This document shows positions 43,803 to 53,463 of a stretch of 64,000 nucleotides of DNA, one piece after another. Position 1 is the stretch's first letter. Each line of letters opens with the position of its first letter. The notes below the pieces were generated by a model. It searched no databases, was not told the DNA's origin, and saw only the letters and a program-made list of their open reading frames with translations. The translations under genes were made by a program, and so were the position numbers. This DNA is from Desulfocapsaceae bacterium (GTDB lineage Bacteria > Desulfobacterota > Desulfobulbia > Desulfobulbales > Desulfocapsaceae): contig JAQVER010000003.1 in assembly GCA_028697885.1 (NCBI GenBank), positions 1 through 64,000 of the forward strand, written 5' to 3'.

Positions 43803-45863
43803 TTACCACATGATGCGGATTAATTCCAGGCGAGCCAAGTGTTCCGTTCGCTGAGAGTCGGTCAGGATGTAGTTTTGGTCTGTGATTTCATAGCTGAGGC
43901 GCGCCGTCCAGATGCGGTAGCGGAACTCAAGGCCTGCCTTCATGCCAATGTTTTCCGTTTCTTCAAAATCTCCCAGGGTCTTGTCATAATAACCCTCAAA
44001 ACGAAGCTTACACCATCTGCTCAGCATCCAGTCAACGGTGGCGATCCCGCCATAAAAATCCTTGGTCTCTTCACGGTCTTTATAGTCGGTTTGGCCGAGA
44101 TATCCTTTCACGGAAAAGTAAAGCCACTGGGCACTGTAGTACAGCGTTTCCTGAAATTCACTCCGGGTATAGGCTGGAGCAGACAAGCGGTTGTTGTCTT
44201 CGTAACTGAGAGAGGTGTTTGACCAGCCGATATCATAGCGGATATCGACACTTTGAACGGTGTCGTCGACCAGGTTCTGCGGCGCCTGACCAGAGAGGAT
44301 GTTCTGCGTTACCCTAAGAAAATTGTAGGAAAAAAACCAGTCATGCCAGAGATCGAAATAGAATCCATAATTTTCGGTTAACAAGGCATCGTCATATTCT
44401 GAATCGCGAGAATAACGATAGTTGACTGAAACGATTTGTCCATCTGTTATTGAACCGAAAGGGAGACGACGTATCCGTACATAATCGTTAATTTTTTCAA
44501 CTGAGTAGTCTATGTTTTCAATATAGACGATGGTTCCGGAATTATTAGTGACAATGACGCTGTTAATGTCGACATTGTAATTATTCAGATAAATTTCTTT
44601 ACTAAGACTCAAACTATGCATCTCATTGGTAACCAGGACCTCGGTTGAGGTGAATCCACTGCGGTCAGTGTAGAGATAATCCCAACCCGTTTGTAAGCCC
44701 AATGTGGTCCAGGAAAGGGGCCGTCTGTAGGAAAAATTGAGAAAGCCATTTGCGGTGTTTTCCTTTCCGCCAGAGTACGTGTATTGATGGGTCCTGCTGC
44801 CGATATTGGTGGTCAAATTTTCATAAAGCAGATGTGTCAGCCTTGCTTCAAGTGCTGTCATGTCAGAATCAAAATTAGTTGATTCCTGACGAGTATGGGA
44901 AACTGAATAGTTTGACTGCAAGTTAGGGCGATGGCGCCAGTTCAGTTGTTCTCTGAGATAAATATTTTGCGTATCGAACCAGTTTGACTCTTGGGTTCTG
45001 TAAGTAAGTGTCGAGTTCAAGTTGACGTTGTTGTCATCGGTGATGTGAAAGTTGTTAAACAGACTATTATTAAATGTTTTTATTTGAGTCTCGAAATTTT
45101 CGCTATTTCTCTGGTCTTCACTGTAGGTGGAACTCAGACGAGTATTGCTTTTTTCAGTTTGATGTTGGGATGATAGATTGAAGTTGTCATAAATATCTTG
45201 TGATGTATAGAAACCGGTCTGGTCGGTTTTGGTGTGGGTATATCCAAGAGTGGTTGGCAGTATTTTGTATTTAAGTTGTCCCGTGGCACCAAAAGAGTCG
45301 ACAATAGATTCAGTATTCCCTGCAAAAGCAGCCCACACGGGTTCTTGTTGACGGTTGGCAAAAACATTGAGCGTATAGGGCTTTGGCTCAAGGAAAGTTG
45401 CCGTCATCGAATAATCCGGTGAAAAGGAGTTGATGTTAGCAGATTCCCCTGGATTCATTTTTTCTGTTGCCTGGGTCAATTCCGGTTCAATCATCAACGA
45501 GTATTGCATAAGAGCTGGATGGTATAGCCATCCAACTGTTTTGACGGCTATTTTTTCTTTAAATTTGTGGTAAGTGTCCTTGGTCGTTATGCTGTTGTGT
45601 GTTTGTGATTCATCTTTAAATTCGTAAATGAATTGGCCCCCAATGGTAGGCCGTTTCATAAAAAAATATTGGCTTTTCCCGCCGTTTTCCTTAGGGTCAA
45701 TCTGCCATTTACGAAATAGTGCCATGATCGGAGATACTTCCTGGGCAACGACCTCGACTGGTGCTGATTTGTTTTCTTCAGCCCGGAGGAGTACTGGGTC
45801 GACCCAAAAAAGAAGTTGTGATGCAAGGGCAAACAGCAATATGTTGAAGCAAGGGTGAATCAT
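43803..45863 (-). CDS. Outer-membrane beta-barrel, candidate conduit porin
   Basis: A 686-residue secreted protein without heme motifs or cysteines that would bind heme. After the signal peptide (about 1-28) and a short plug-like region, alternating polar/aromatic strands run to the C-terminus, which ends ...LELIRIMW, an aromatic final residue as in OMP insertion signals. About twenty or more strands are likely. It resembles PCC-type barrels in setting: flanked by a pentaheme lipoprotein and NHL lipoproteins. Sequence similarity to known PioB/MtrB/OmbB barrels could not be judged by eye. Confidence 0.78.
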   Translation of the reverse strand: MIHPCFNILLFALASQLLFWVDPVLLRAEENKSAPVEVVAQEVSPIMALFRKWQIDPKENGGKSQYFFMKRPTIGGQFIYEFKDESQTHNSITTKDTYHKFKEKIAVKTVGWLYHPALMQYSLMIEPELTQATEKMNPGESANINSFSPDYSMTATFLEPKPYTLNVFANRQQEPVWAAFAGNTESIVDSFGATGQLKYKILPTTLGYTHTKTDQTGFYTSQDIYDNFNLSSQHQTEKSNTRLSSTYSEDQRNSENFETQIKTFNNSLFNNFHITDDNNVNLNSTLTYRTQESNWFDTQNIYLREQLNWRHRPNLQSNYSVSHTRQESTNFDSDMTALEARLTHLLYENLTTNIGSRTHQYTYSGGKENTANGFLNFSYRRPLSWTTLGLQTGWDYLYTDRSGFTSTEVLVTNEMHSLSLSKEIYLNNYNVDINSVIVTNNSGTIVYIENIDYSVEKINDYVRIRRLPFGSITDGQIVSVNYRYSRDSEYDDALLTENYGFYFDLWHDWFFSYNFLRVTQNILSGQAPQNLVDDTVQSVDIRYDIGWSNTSLSYEDNNRLSAPAYTRSEFQETLYYSAQWLYFSVKGYLGQTDYKDREETKDFYGGIATVDWMLSRWCKLRFEGYYDKTLGDFEETENIGMKAGLEFRYRIWTARLSYEITDQNYILTDSQRTEHLARLELIRIMW

Positions 45864-45939
45864 TTTTGTATAACGGTGATAGGTCAGCCGGTTTTTTTTT
45901 TTGAAGTCGTTGTCGAAAATATTTTCCCGATAAACATCT

Positions 45940-46638
45940 TTAGTTGCCGTGTTCTTGTCCTTCAGGCATTAGTGTCACAGGCGTCTTTATTTCTTTATAC
46001 TCTTTTGTCAGGAGGTTTTTGTCAATGCCCATATGCGGGTTGTGACAGGAAAGACACTCTTCTCCTTTTTGATGCGCTGGTGTTGCCAGGAATTGTCCCT
46101 GCTTGTGACAGGGAAGACAGAGTATGGATGGCGGCTGACGCAAGGTTTTTTCGTTTTTACTTTGATGCGGATCATGGCATGCCAGACAGTCCCCCTTTGC
46201 CGTGGTGTTGTGCAGCCAAAGATTTTCGGCCAAAGCGCGTTTTGGGGTTTTGTCTTTATGACATTGGGTGCAGATTTCATTTTTGGCCTTGATCAATTTA
46301 GCGGGCATGCCGCCGCCTGTTTTGAAAACAGTTGTTGATGTTTTCTTGACACCGGGAGTGCGAAATATGCCTGTGCTCTCATGACAGGGACTACACCTGC
46401 CTGCTGCCCAAACGGGGTGTGAGAACAGGGGCGTGGAAGCTGGCGGGGTGGGTTCTGGAATCTGTGTGGGTGGGGGTGGGGGCTGCTTTTTGATTTCAGC
46501 AATCGTTTCTGGTTGATCTAGAGGGGGGACACCGGTAAAGAAGATAGTGAGTATCTTGTGTCGAGCTTGCGGCTCGCATCCAATCAGGGAGGCTGTCAAT
46601 AAAAGTATCATAACTATATGAGCAGACAGCCTGATCAT
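45940..46638 (-). CDS. Pentaheme c-type cytochrome lipoprotein
   Basis: A 232-residue lipoprotein: lipobox LIGC (C21), a proline-rich linker (PPPPPTQIPEPTPP) and five CxxCH motifs (CSPCH, CTQCH, CLACH, CLPCH, CLSCH). The linker could let the heme domain reach from the outer membrane. AAGGA eight bases before ATGATC fixes the start; a longer reading begins with TTG. It lies directly before the barrel gene, the position where conduit cytochromes are usually encoded. Confidence 0.85.
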   Translation of the reverse strand: MIRLSAHIVMILLLTASLIGCEPQARHKILTIFFTGVPPLDQPETIAEIKKQPPPPPTQIPEPTPPASTPLFSHPVWAAGRCSPCHESTGIFRTPGVKKTSTTVFKTGGGMPAKLIKAKNEICTQCHKDKTPKRALAENLWLHNTTAKGDCLACHDPHQSKNEKTLRQPPSILCLPCHKQGQFLATPAHQKGEECLSCHNPHMGIDKNLLTKEYKEIKTPVTLMPEGQEHGN

Positions 46639-46685
46639 CTTTTTTTCCTTTTTTTCTGTCAATACAGCAAGTTTGCAGAGGAGGT

Positions 46686-47789
46686 TTATTTCCCTGTCCA
46701 GTCGCCAAAGCCGTAGACATTGATTTTATTGGGCCCACTCAGATTGCAGACATAGAGGAGATATCTCAGCTTGAAATTTTTGTCGGCAAATTTATTAAAA
46801 AACTCGATATTGTCATAATCAATGTGCAACCCTGCTGGCAAGTACAAGTTCCCGGGACCGATTCCAGGCCCACCGAAGAATAAAAGCAGCTGGGCATTTT
46901 CGTTAAAAATTTGAGTATATTCAGAGGCGGCATCGACACTATACAGATGTCCTTCCCGGTCGATATCCAGCCCCTTGGGCCGAGCCATACCGCCGATCTG
47001 GTCGCCGTGAAAGCCGAATACTCTGACGAAATTTCCCTCGGGATCGAATTGCTGGACCCTGAAATTAAAGGCATCAGTGACAAAGAGGTTGCCTCGGTTA
47101 TCAACGGTGATATGGGTTGGTTTGTACAGCTCTCCTTCTGCAGACCCACCTTTACCAATATAAAGGAGTGGTTTACCTGAATCTTTGTCCAGCACTACAA
47201 CCTGATTTTTGGGCATGTCGCAGACAAAAATCCGGTTTTCGTGGACGGCAACATCAACAGGTTTTTCAAATAATTCTTTGTTGCCATAGGCTCGGACAAA
47301 GTTATTTTTGGCATCAAAGACAACGACCTGTTGTCGCTTCATATCGGCAATATATTTGACATCTTCTCGGCTGACCCATATGCCTGCAGGTGTACGGAGA
47401 GTGCCGAGGCCTTTGTCTTCTAATATTTTGAAATTCTTTGTGGCTAAATCAAGAATGAGGATCTTGTTAATTTCTCTGTCGGTAATATATATCTTTCCTG
47501 GTGAAGAACTGACGTCATAGGGGCGACCTATGACGGAAAAAGATAACTCAGGTCCAAGGAGAAAATTATTAAAACCATCTCTTTTTATTTCTAAATCCTT
47601 TTCTGAGGTGAGGGTGGTGAGAAACTGCAGCCTGGGTTGTTCTGGCGGTGTAGGATAGAAGGTAACCGGCGTTTTTTCTTCAACGTGCTGGGCGCAAGCA
47701 CTGAGAATGAGAAAGCAGAACAACGTGTAAAAGCTTTGTTTGAAGATAAAGAGTTGAGTTCTCTGCATGGCAGCCTTTGAAGGTTTCAT
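46686..47789 (-). CDS. NHL-repeat beta-propeller lipoprotein
   Basis: A 367-residue lipoprotein: lipobox LSAC (C32) and about six NHL blades (for example HITVDNRGNLFVTDAFNFRV). Homologous in plan to the propeller downstream of the barrel. First gene of the barrel operon; a 41-codon open frame overlaps its start. Confidence 0.85.
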   Translation of the reverse strand: MKPSKAAMQRTQLFIFKQSFYTLFCFLILSACAQHVEEKTPVTFYPTPPEQPRLQFLTTLTSEKDLEIKRDGFNNFLLGPELSFSVIGRPYDVSSSPGKIYITDREINKILILDLATKNFKILEDKGLGTLRTPAGIWVSREDVKYIADMKRQQVVVFDAKNNFVRAYGNKELFEKPVDVAVHENRIFVCDMPKNQVVVLDKDSGKPLLYIGKGGSAEGELYKPTHITVDNRGNLFVTDAFNFRVQQFDPEGNFVRVFGFHGDQIGGMARPKGLDIDREGHLYSVDAASEYTQIFNENAQLLLFFGGPGIGPGNLYLPAGLHIDYDNIEFFNKFADKNFKLRYLLYVCNLSGPNKINVYGFGDWTGK

Positions 47790-47911
47790 AATAAAAAAAA
47801 CAGGGTCATGACTAGAACAGAGGAGATTCTCTCAGGATCTTCAAGATCACTAAATAGAGATTTTACCTCTGTGATTTTTGAACGAGTTGCATACTTATTT
47901 TTTACTGTCAT
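47786..47911 (-). CDS. Possible 41-residue leader peptide gene
   Basis: ATG-initiated frame of 41 codons (basic N-terminal half, hydrophobic end MTLFLLL) whose stop overlaps the start of the NHL lipoprotein gene (ATGA). No ribosome binding site was found, and no family is recognised. The overlap could serve translational coupling; chance is not excluded. The rest of the 386-base gap up to 48175 has the terminator of the tetraheme gene and no other supported feature. Confidence 0.3.
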   Translation of the reverse strand: MTVKNKYATRSKITEVKSLFSDLEDPERISSVLVMTLFFLL

Positions 47912-48091
47912 AATTAGACTATAGCATAAATATTATGTCTCTGTTTTAATCATGACCCAAAAAATATTCAAAAAAATTATCTGCGAAGCGGCTTCAGTTT
48001 CAAAAGCAAGCACGGAAGAGTGGTGCCACAGTGATTGTGCAGCTCCATGTAAAGCGATAAAAGATTTTTGCCAGTATGTTATCAGTTTTTT

Positions 48092-48146
48092 AAAAAAAAT
48101 GCCGTCCCAAACATTCTAAATGTCTTAGGGTATGTATGGGACGGCA
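48092..48146 (-). terminator. Rho-independent terminator of the tetraheme cytochrome gene
   Basis: On the minus strand TGCCGTCCCA pairs with TGGGACGGCA (48137-48146 and 48100-48109) and is followed by a run of eight T. It separates the upstream cytochrome genes from the barrel operon. Confidence 0.8.
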
Positions 48147-48175
48147 ACAGATAGTAGATGAATCCGGCCTTGCTT

Positions 48176-48817
48176 TTATTTTATGTGACACGTAAGGCAA
48201 AGTTTCGATCCGTCATTGGGGGTGTTGAGCAGTCCAGTTCCTTTAAGGGTATCATGTTTGTTATGGACATCATGACAGGTTGCGCACTCCAACATGCCGT
48301 CAAACAGTGGAAGTCCCGCCACACCCACTTTAGTTGAGTCAGTGGGGGTCACAAGGCCGGTGACGCCCCCACCTGTAAGGGTATCAGCAGTAACAAGGGC
48401 AGAATCATAGAGGAACGAAATAGGATGGTCGTTACCCAAGTTGGTCCCGAGATTGGCGAAGCCAGAAATCCTTACATCGGTACTAGTAGAATGGCTGGAA
48501 TAGGCATCAAGCGCTATAGTGCCGTCGTGACAGGAAAGACAGAACTTGGATAAAGCAGCGGGTTGACCCGGTGTGAGAATGTCAAAAGTTGGACTGTCGT
48601 ACAGAGTATAGGTGGCGACTGTCGGATCATGATTCCACAGGAGGTCACCGGTGGCGTTTTGATTGTTATGCGGCGCGTGACAGGGCAGGCATATCTGACC
48701 ATCAGCCCAATTTGTAGCACTAAAATCATGGGCAGACCCTGTGATTGCTGCAGGAACAGTGGAGCTAATAGTAAGGCCGCCAATAAGTACTAATGATGCA
48801 ACTAGTAGTTTTTTCAT
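48176..48817 (-). CDS. Tetraheme c-type cytochrome
   Basis: A 213-residue secreted protein with CLPCH, CLSCH, CATCH and CLTCH. The whole mature protein corresponds to the first four-heme module of the dodecaheme cytochrome (CHAPHN, LLWN, SKFCLSCHDGTIAL, NDHPISFLY). GGAGAGGAG lies before ATGAAAAAAC, so the start is at 48817; the longer frame is non-coding. It is monocistronic with its own terminator, suggesting separate and possibly high expression. Confidence 0.88.
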   Translation of the reverse strand: MKKLLVASLVLIGGLTISSTVPAAITGSAHDFSATNWADGQICLPCHAPHNNQNATGDLLWNHDPTVATYTLYDSPTFDILTPGQPAALSKFCLSCHDGTIALDAYSSHSTSTDVRISGFANLGTNLGNDHPISFLYDSALVTADTLTGGGVTGLVTPTDSTKVGVAGLPLFDGMLECATCHDVHNKHDTLKGTGLLNTPNDGSKLCLTCHIK

Positions 48818-49321
48818 TTTTCTTCTCCTCTCCTTTAAAAATAGTAATATGCTTGTGTTTGGCTGAAAGAAACGATTATCTCTTCTGTTCTCCAGCAAGG
48901 TCGAACAGAGGGAATAAGGATTTTCCTTCAATGCGGCCATAGATATTCATTCTCCCTGTACCTCAGTCACACAAGCAGACTTGCAACTAATCCTTTGGTC
49001 TCACGACGACAAAACAAAAGGCTTTGCCGGCACAAGAAAAAATTTCAGGTTAAATATACTTAACAGTGCCTTGATATCTTTACTATCTCCCTGCAATTCT
49101 TATATCTAATAGTACTGTAACCATCCCGAACAAGAAAGAGGGGTTTCCCTGTTTTTGTGGTGCTAAAATCCTTTGTTTATTTTGTGAGGATGCATATCGT
49201 CTTGACCGTGCAAAGAGGTTTTAGCGATGCGCCAGGAAAGACTTTAGTCCCGTTTCGTATTTATTTTATAGTGTGGAATTTCGATTCTTTTCTGTATGTC
49301 CAAGACCCCCGCCAACCTCTA
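48818..49321. other. Intergenic, upstream of the tetraheme gene
   Basis: A 504-base gap between the 18-heme gene (stop side) and the tetraheme gene (start side). It must hold the tetraheme promoter, but I see no strong -35/-10 pair. Frames on the opposite strand have no family resemblance and were rejected. Confidence 0.35.
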
Positions 49322-51547
49322 TCAGGGTACTGGTCGGGGTTTTCTTTTTTTGCTGTCATGGTAGTATTTAAATCGGAACAGTGAATCGAGGCCGTGACAA
49401 TCCTTGCATATCATGTTGTAGGTCTGCATCCGTAAAAAACTGTTGATAACCCTGCCTTCGGAATTTGTGCCTGGGCCCTGTGATGCCTTCTTCGGGTCCC
49501 ATTGATGTACATCATGGCATGAGGCACATGCTATATCACCAACGGTTACGTAAGCCCCTGTGGTATTGTTAAACAGGGGGAAGTAATTTGCTTTTCCCTC
49601 GATGTTTCTTCCACGATTAGTAATCAGTTGTTTTTCCGGGTGAGTGGATACCTTTGGCACCTTGCTACGACCCGACCCTGTCTCACTATGGCAGCTGTTA
49701 CACATCCTATCCATGACACCTTTACCGATACCGTAGTCACGCCCCCAGAGGCGTACCTCGTTTTTCCCATTATGAATGATATGACAGGCTCCGCAGACTC
49801 CGGATTCCACGGGCGTCTGGCCCAGGATGTTTTTAGCCGTCGGAGCGGTTATGGTAAGATCGTGGTCTGTCTTTTCCACATACGCCTTTGTCTTATGGCA
49901 ATTACCACACAACACGGGCCTTGGTGCAACCTCAAGACGGAGAAAACTGTTTTCAGCGTTGCCTTCTGGATTGCCGCCGCCATGATCTCCTGGCTTTTTC
50001 GGATTCCATTGATGGGGATCGTGGCAGGTCAGACAGGCGACAACTCCATTACCAGCCTTTTTCCCCTGCCTGTCATAGAGGGGGAGTTTGGTGATAATAC
50101 CCTTTTTGGCAGGATCAATATCAACGGGATGGGAATGATCCCCGATCAGTTTTTTACCGGCCTCACCTTTGCTCTTATGACAAGTGAGGCAGAGGTCCTG
50201 GGCCGGGAAGGTACTCTTGCCAGGGACCTTTCTGGCCCACAAATTCTCTGTCTGTGCTCCATGCACCAGATGGCAGACACCGCACACGTCAGACTCGAGC
50301 GGCGACTGGCCCTTATCATTTTTTGTTGTGGGTCCCGTACTCCGTAGATCATGATCGCTCCCGACAATGCGGGCCTGTTGAACATGGCACTGCCTGCACA
50401 GCCTCTCCGGCTGACCACCCTCTACCCGAAGAAAACTGGAACGGGGAGGCGTCATCTTCGCCTGTCTGGCTGTTCCTCCCTGATGCGGGTCATGGCAGGT
50501 GAGGCAGGTGAAGAGGGCCTCCTTTGACTGGAATAGGACCCGCTTGCCCTTGAGATCATAGACTGGTAACTCAGGCTTCATCCCCTTGTCTTTGAGTGAG
50601 ATATTGACGGGATGTGCGTACCCCTTGAGAGACTTTTCAGGGGCCAGTCCCTGCCTGTTATGACAACTTATACAGAGGTCCTGGCTCATGTTTTTGCTAT
50701 TGGCGGGAAGCTCTCTTGCCCAGAGAGCTGCTTTCTTTGCCCCATGCACCAGGTGACAGGCACCGCAGACGCCTGACTGTTCCGGGGTCTGTCCCTTGCT
50801 GTTTTTTGTACCCGCTGCTGTGCGCCGCAGGTCATGTCCGGTGTTCACAAGGCCACCCTTCTCTGCATGACAGTCGAGACAGAGTTGGGCCGAATCGCGG
50901 TTGTTGTCCACGAGGAAATTGTCATACGGTGAGCCATGGACGTTATGACAGGATTGGCAGATGAGTTGCTTCTTGTCAGTTCCCTCGACACTGCCTCGGC
51001 CGAGCATCTTCTCGGGGATTGTCCGTTTTATTGTGCCAATGGGATGGTTGCCCGCTACAGGGCCGCCTTCTTTGCCCTTGTGACACATCATACACATGGA
51101 AGAGTTATCGTTTGAGGCACGGATAAAGACCGCCCTCTCTATCCCCATCTCACTGGATACACCGTGGGCGGTATGGCAGGTGAAACACTGCATGTTTCCC
51201 TTATCGTCCAAAGGGAAGATGGGCGGGATCTCCATACCCGGGGGCGGAGGTTTGTTGATGGGATGACGATGGTCATTGTAGACCTTTCCTCTTGAATCAA
51301 CCACACTGCCGTCATGGCAGGAAAAGCACATTTCAGGTTCGGCAACCACTTTTGTCGCTTGATAGGGAACCAAATCTGTTCCCTTGCCATCGATAAAAAA
51401 AGTGTCGATCCAGCGAAAGTGACAGATCGCACACTCTTTGGCTGAGTTTGGGTTGCGGGGAGGGGGTTGAACGGCGAGAGAGGTCGTATGGTACAAAAGT
51501 ATGGTGCTGAAAAGGAAGAAAAGGAGACAGGTTGAGGATCTGTTCAT
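49322..51547 (-). CDS. Octadecaheme c-type cytochrome
   Basis: A 741-residue secreted cytochrome with 18 canonical CxxCH motifs, the richest in the window. After the signal peptide (about 1-28) a 130-residue module recurs three times: each unit has HDL, then a KN-x-x-GQ-(S/T)-P segment, SGVCGACHLVHG-type motif and LWAR or LWGR. Long spacing between motifs suggests an extended, wire-like heme arrangement. The start is set 29 bases after the NHL stop, giving a normal signal peptide; no good ribosome binding site. Co-transcribed with an NHL propeller and an inner-membrane module. Confidence 0.88.
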   Translation of the reverse strand: MNRSSTCLLFFLFSTILLYHTTSLAVQPPPRNPNSAKECAICHFRWIDTFFIDGKGTDLVPYQATKVVAEPEMCFSCHDGSVVDSRGKVYNDHRHPINKPPPPGMEIPPIFPLDDKGNMQCFTCHTAHGVSSEMGIERAVFIRASNDNSSMCMMCHKGKEGGPVAGNHPIGTIKRTIPEKMLGRGSVEGTDKKQLICQSCHNVHGSPYDNFLVDNNRDSAQLCLDCHAEKGGLVNTGHDLRRTAAGTKNSKGQTPEQSGVCGACHLVHGAKKAALWARELPANSKNMSQDLCISCHNRQGLAPEKSLKGYAHPVNISLKDKGMKPELPVYDLKGKRVLFQSKEALFTCLTCHDPHQGGTARQAKMTPPRSSFLRVEGGQPERLCRQCHVQQARIVGSDHDLRSTGPTTKNDKGQSPLESDVCGVCHLVHGAQTENLWARKVPGKSTFPAQDLCLTCHKSKGEAGKKLIGDHSHPVDIDPAKKGIITKLPLYDRQGKKAGNGVVACLTCHDPHQWNPKKPGDHGGGNPEGNAENSFLRLEVAPRPVLCGNCHKTKAYVEKTDHDLTITAPTAKNILGQTPVESGVCGACHIIHNGKNEVRLWGRDYGIGKGVMDRMCNSCHSETGSGRSKVPKVSTHPEKQLITNRGRNIEGKANYFPLFNNTTGAYVTVGDIACASCHDVHQWDPKKASQGPGTNSEGRVINSFLRMQTYNMICKDCHGLDSLFRFKYYHDSKKRKPRPVP

Positions 51548-51575
51548 AGCAAACTGTTTGTTTGGTGACGCACTG

Positions 51576-52541
51576 TTATTGTGCATTGTCCAAGCTGAAG
51601 ACGCTGAGCCGCCCTGGAAGCATTTCCACAACATAGAGGCGCATTGAATCGTCAACAAAGAGTCCCACCGGGGTGGTGAATTTTCTTACCCCACCGCTTA
51701 CAGGATCACCGAGGACAGAATGAAATGTCCCTGTGATATTAAAGAGCTGAACCACTCCCATGTAGCTGTCGCTGACATAGGCGAGGCCGTTTTTATCAAC
51801 AGCGACCCCCTTGGGCCTGAAAAATTGTCCCTTTTCCACGCCCCAGCCTCCGATTAAGGTAACAAACTTGCCCTCTGTATTCACTACCTGTACCCTGGTG
51901 TTAATCACATCAACAATGTAGAGGTCTTTATTATGATGCAGATGCATGAGAAAAGGATAACGGAATTCCCACTTCTCAGCCCCTGGTTTTCCATAGCTGT
52001 TGGTAAGCTTTTTGGAACCAGTATCAAATCTGAGAATACGGTGATTATTGTTGTCTGCCACAAAGAACCACTTTCCCGAATCATCCACGGCCACATCCGT
52101 GGGGTCTGCCTTGTTACCGTTCTTATCCGGAACCGGGATCTCAGAGATGAAATCCCCCTTGGAGGTCAATATCTGGATCCTATGGTTTCTGGAGTCGGCA
52201 ACATAGAGCCTGCCTGATTTGTCAATATCCATTCCTAAAGGAAAGGCGAATTCTCCAGGACCGGTTCCCGGGTGTCCGATGGTGAAAAGATATTTTCCGG
52301 TTGGAGAAAATGCCTGTATCCTGCCATTGACTCCGTCAACCACATAGATGGTCCCATCCTGGGCAACGGTCAAATCACTGGGCTGATTGAAGGTATCTTT
52401 TATGTCAAAGAGGTGTTTTGCCATGGTCAGTTCGAGACCATCGGCTCTCGAGACACAAACGGTAAGAAAGAGGCAGATGGCAACGGGAAATATGCTTCGC
52501 TGCCATCTGCACTCCAGGAGGATTGTAAGCCATCCTAGCAT
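51576..52541 (-). CDS. NHL-repeat beta-propeller protein, secreted
   Basis: A 321-residue protein with an N-terminal signal-anchor-like segment (SIFPVAICLFLTVCVSRADG) and six NHL blades (for example LTVAQDGTIYVVDGVNGRIQ). No lipobox is evident, unlike the other two propellers in the cluster, so it is probably soluble in the periplasm or membrane-tethered. It sits between a triheme and the 18-heme cytochrome; start at MLGWLTIL is uncertain. Confidence 0.82.
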   Translation of the reverse strand: MLGWLTILLECRWQRSIFPVAICLFLTVCVSRADGLELTMAKHLFDIKDTFNQPSDLTVAQDGTIYVVDGVNGRIQAFSPTGKYLFTIGHPGTGPGEFAFPLGMDIDKSGRLYVADSRNHRIQILTSKGDFISEIPVPDKNGNKADPTDVAVDDSGKWFFVADNNNHRILRFDTGSKKLTNSYGKPGAEKWEFRYPFLMHLHHNKDLYIVDVINTRVQVVNTEGKFVTLIGGWGVEKGQFFRPKGVAVDKNGLAYVSDSYMGVVQLFNITGTFHSVLGDPVSGGVRKFTTPVGLFVDDSMRLYVVEMLPGRLSVFSLDNAQ

Positions 52542-52566
52542 AATATTTTTATCCACTTGTTCAGGC

Positions 52567-53463
52567 TTAGTGCTGTATCGGCAGTAGTTCCGGCTGCAGT
52601 TGCGGCGTGGCCGGTTTTTCACCTGGGCTCAACATCTTCGGCATATGAAATTCGGTATAATTTTTTATCATTCCCACCACCTCTGTGCTGGTGATTGAGT
52701 CAACTCGCGTCTGGGGATAGCCAAGCTCTGCGAGGGGGAGGGTTGGGTTGTTTTTTGTATGACAACTTTCACAGGTCACCGGGGTCTTGCTGATAATCTT
52801 ATGGATAAGTTTTTTTGCCTTGGACTTCTGGCCTTCGCTCAGGACCTTTTCATTTGTCTTGTAATCAGTGGCGAATTGGATCTTGTCTTCGCTGTCAATG
52901 CGGACGAGTTGACCGTTCTCGCGAATAAAGGGGATGATCTTTGCGTTATAGGTTCCCGGGGGAGCCCCATTAACCGGGCTGGCAACAATATCGCCGGTTT
53001 TTCGGTCATACCATTTGTAGACGTTTGTCTTTTCATCTTCTCCGAGTTTGACATGGCAGGTCTGACAGGCGATAAAGAAGGCGTGCATATTCAAAAAAGC
53101 ACGAATATCCTTAACTTTATCGTGCGGCATGTCACCGTGGCAGGGGCGACAGTAGGATCTGTTGTCCGGACCAATATCAAAACCGATATGGTGGAAATGG
53201 CCCTCTATTCGTTGCTCTTCAAGTACACGGTAGCCGAGGTAATGTTTAACCCTATCTTCGCTTTCAAGGATCATGGTATCAAATGTCTGTTTTCCTTGGT
53301 CCTTTTTTTCTGCTTCTCCAGTATGCTGGATGGATACATCACCTTTCCGCGCGTGGTATTCGTGGATAAGATGGGCAAAAGTCAATTTCCAGATGAGCGT
53401 ACTGAAGAAAATAACCAGTCCCATAAAAGCAAGGATATAGAGCTTGGTAAGAAAGCATTTCAT
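52567..53463 (-). CDS. Membrane-anchored triheme c-type cytochrome
   Basis: A 298-residue protein with an uncleaved N-terminal helix (LAFMGLVIFFSTLIWKLTF) and three CxxCH motifs (CRPCH, CQTCH, CESCH) widely spaced in the periplasmic part. It overlaps the cytochrome b gene by four bases. Several conserved His outside the motifs could be distal ligands. Likely relays electrons from the membrane b-subunit. Confidence 0.85.
   Translation of the reverse strand: MKCFLTKLYILAFMGLVIFFSTLIWKLTFAHLIHEYHARKGDVSIQHTGEAEKKDQGKQTFDTMILESEDRVKHYLGYRVLEEQRIEGHFHHIGFDIGPDNRSYCRPCHGDMPHDKVKDIRAFLNMHAFFIACQTCHVKLGEDEKTNVYKWYDRKTGDIVASPVNGAPPGTYNAKIIPFIRENGQLVRIDSEDKIQFATDYKTNEKVLSEGQKSKAKKLIHKIISKTPVTCESCHTKNNPTLPLAELGYPQTRVDSITSTEVVGMIKNYTEFHMPKMLSPGEKPATPQLQPELLPIQH

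Noticed and set aside
49157..49384. 75-codon plus-strand frame in and beyond the 504-base gap
   Set aside because: No ribosome binding site or recognisable motif; it runs into the 3' end of the 18-heme cytochrome gene on the opposite strand.
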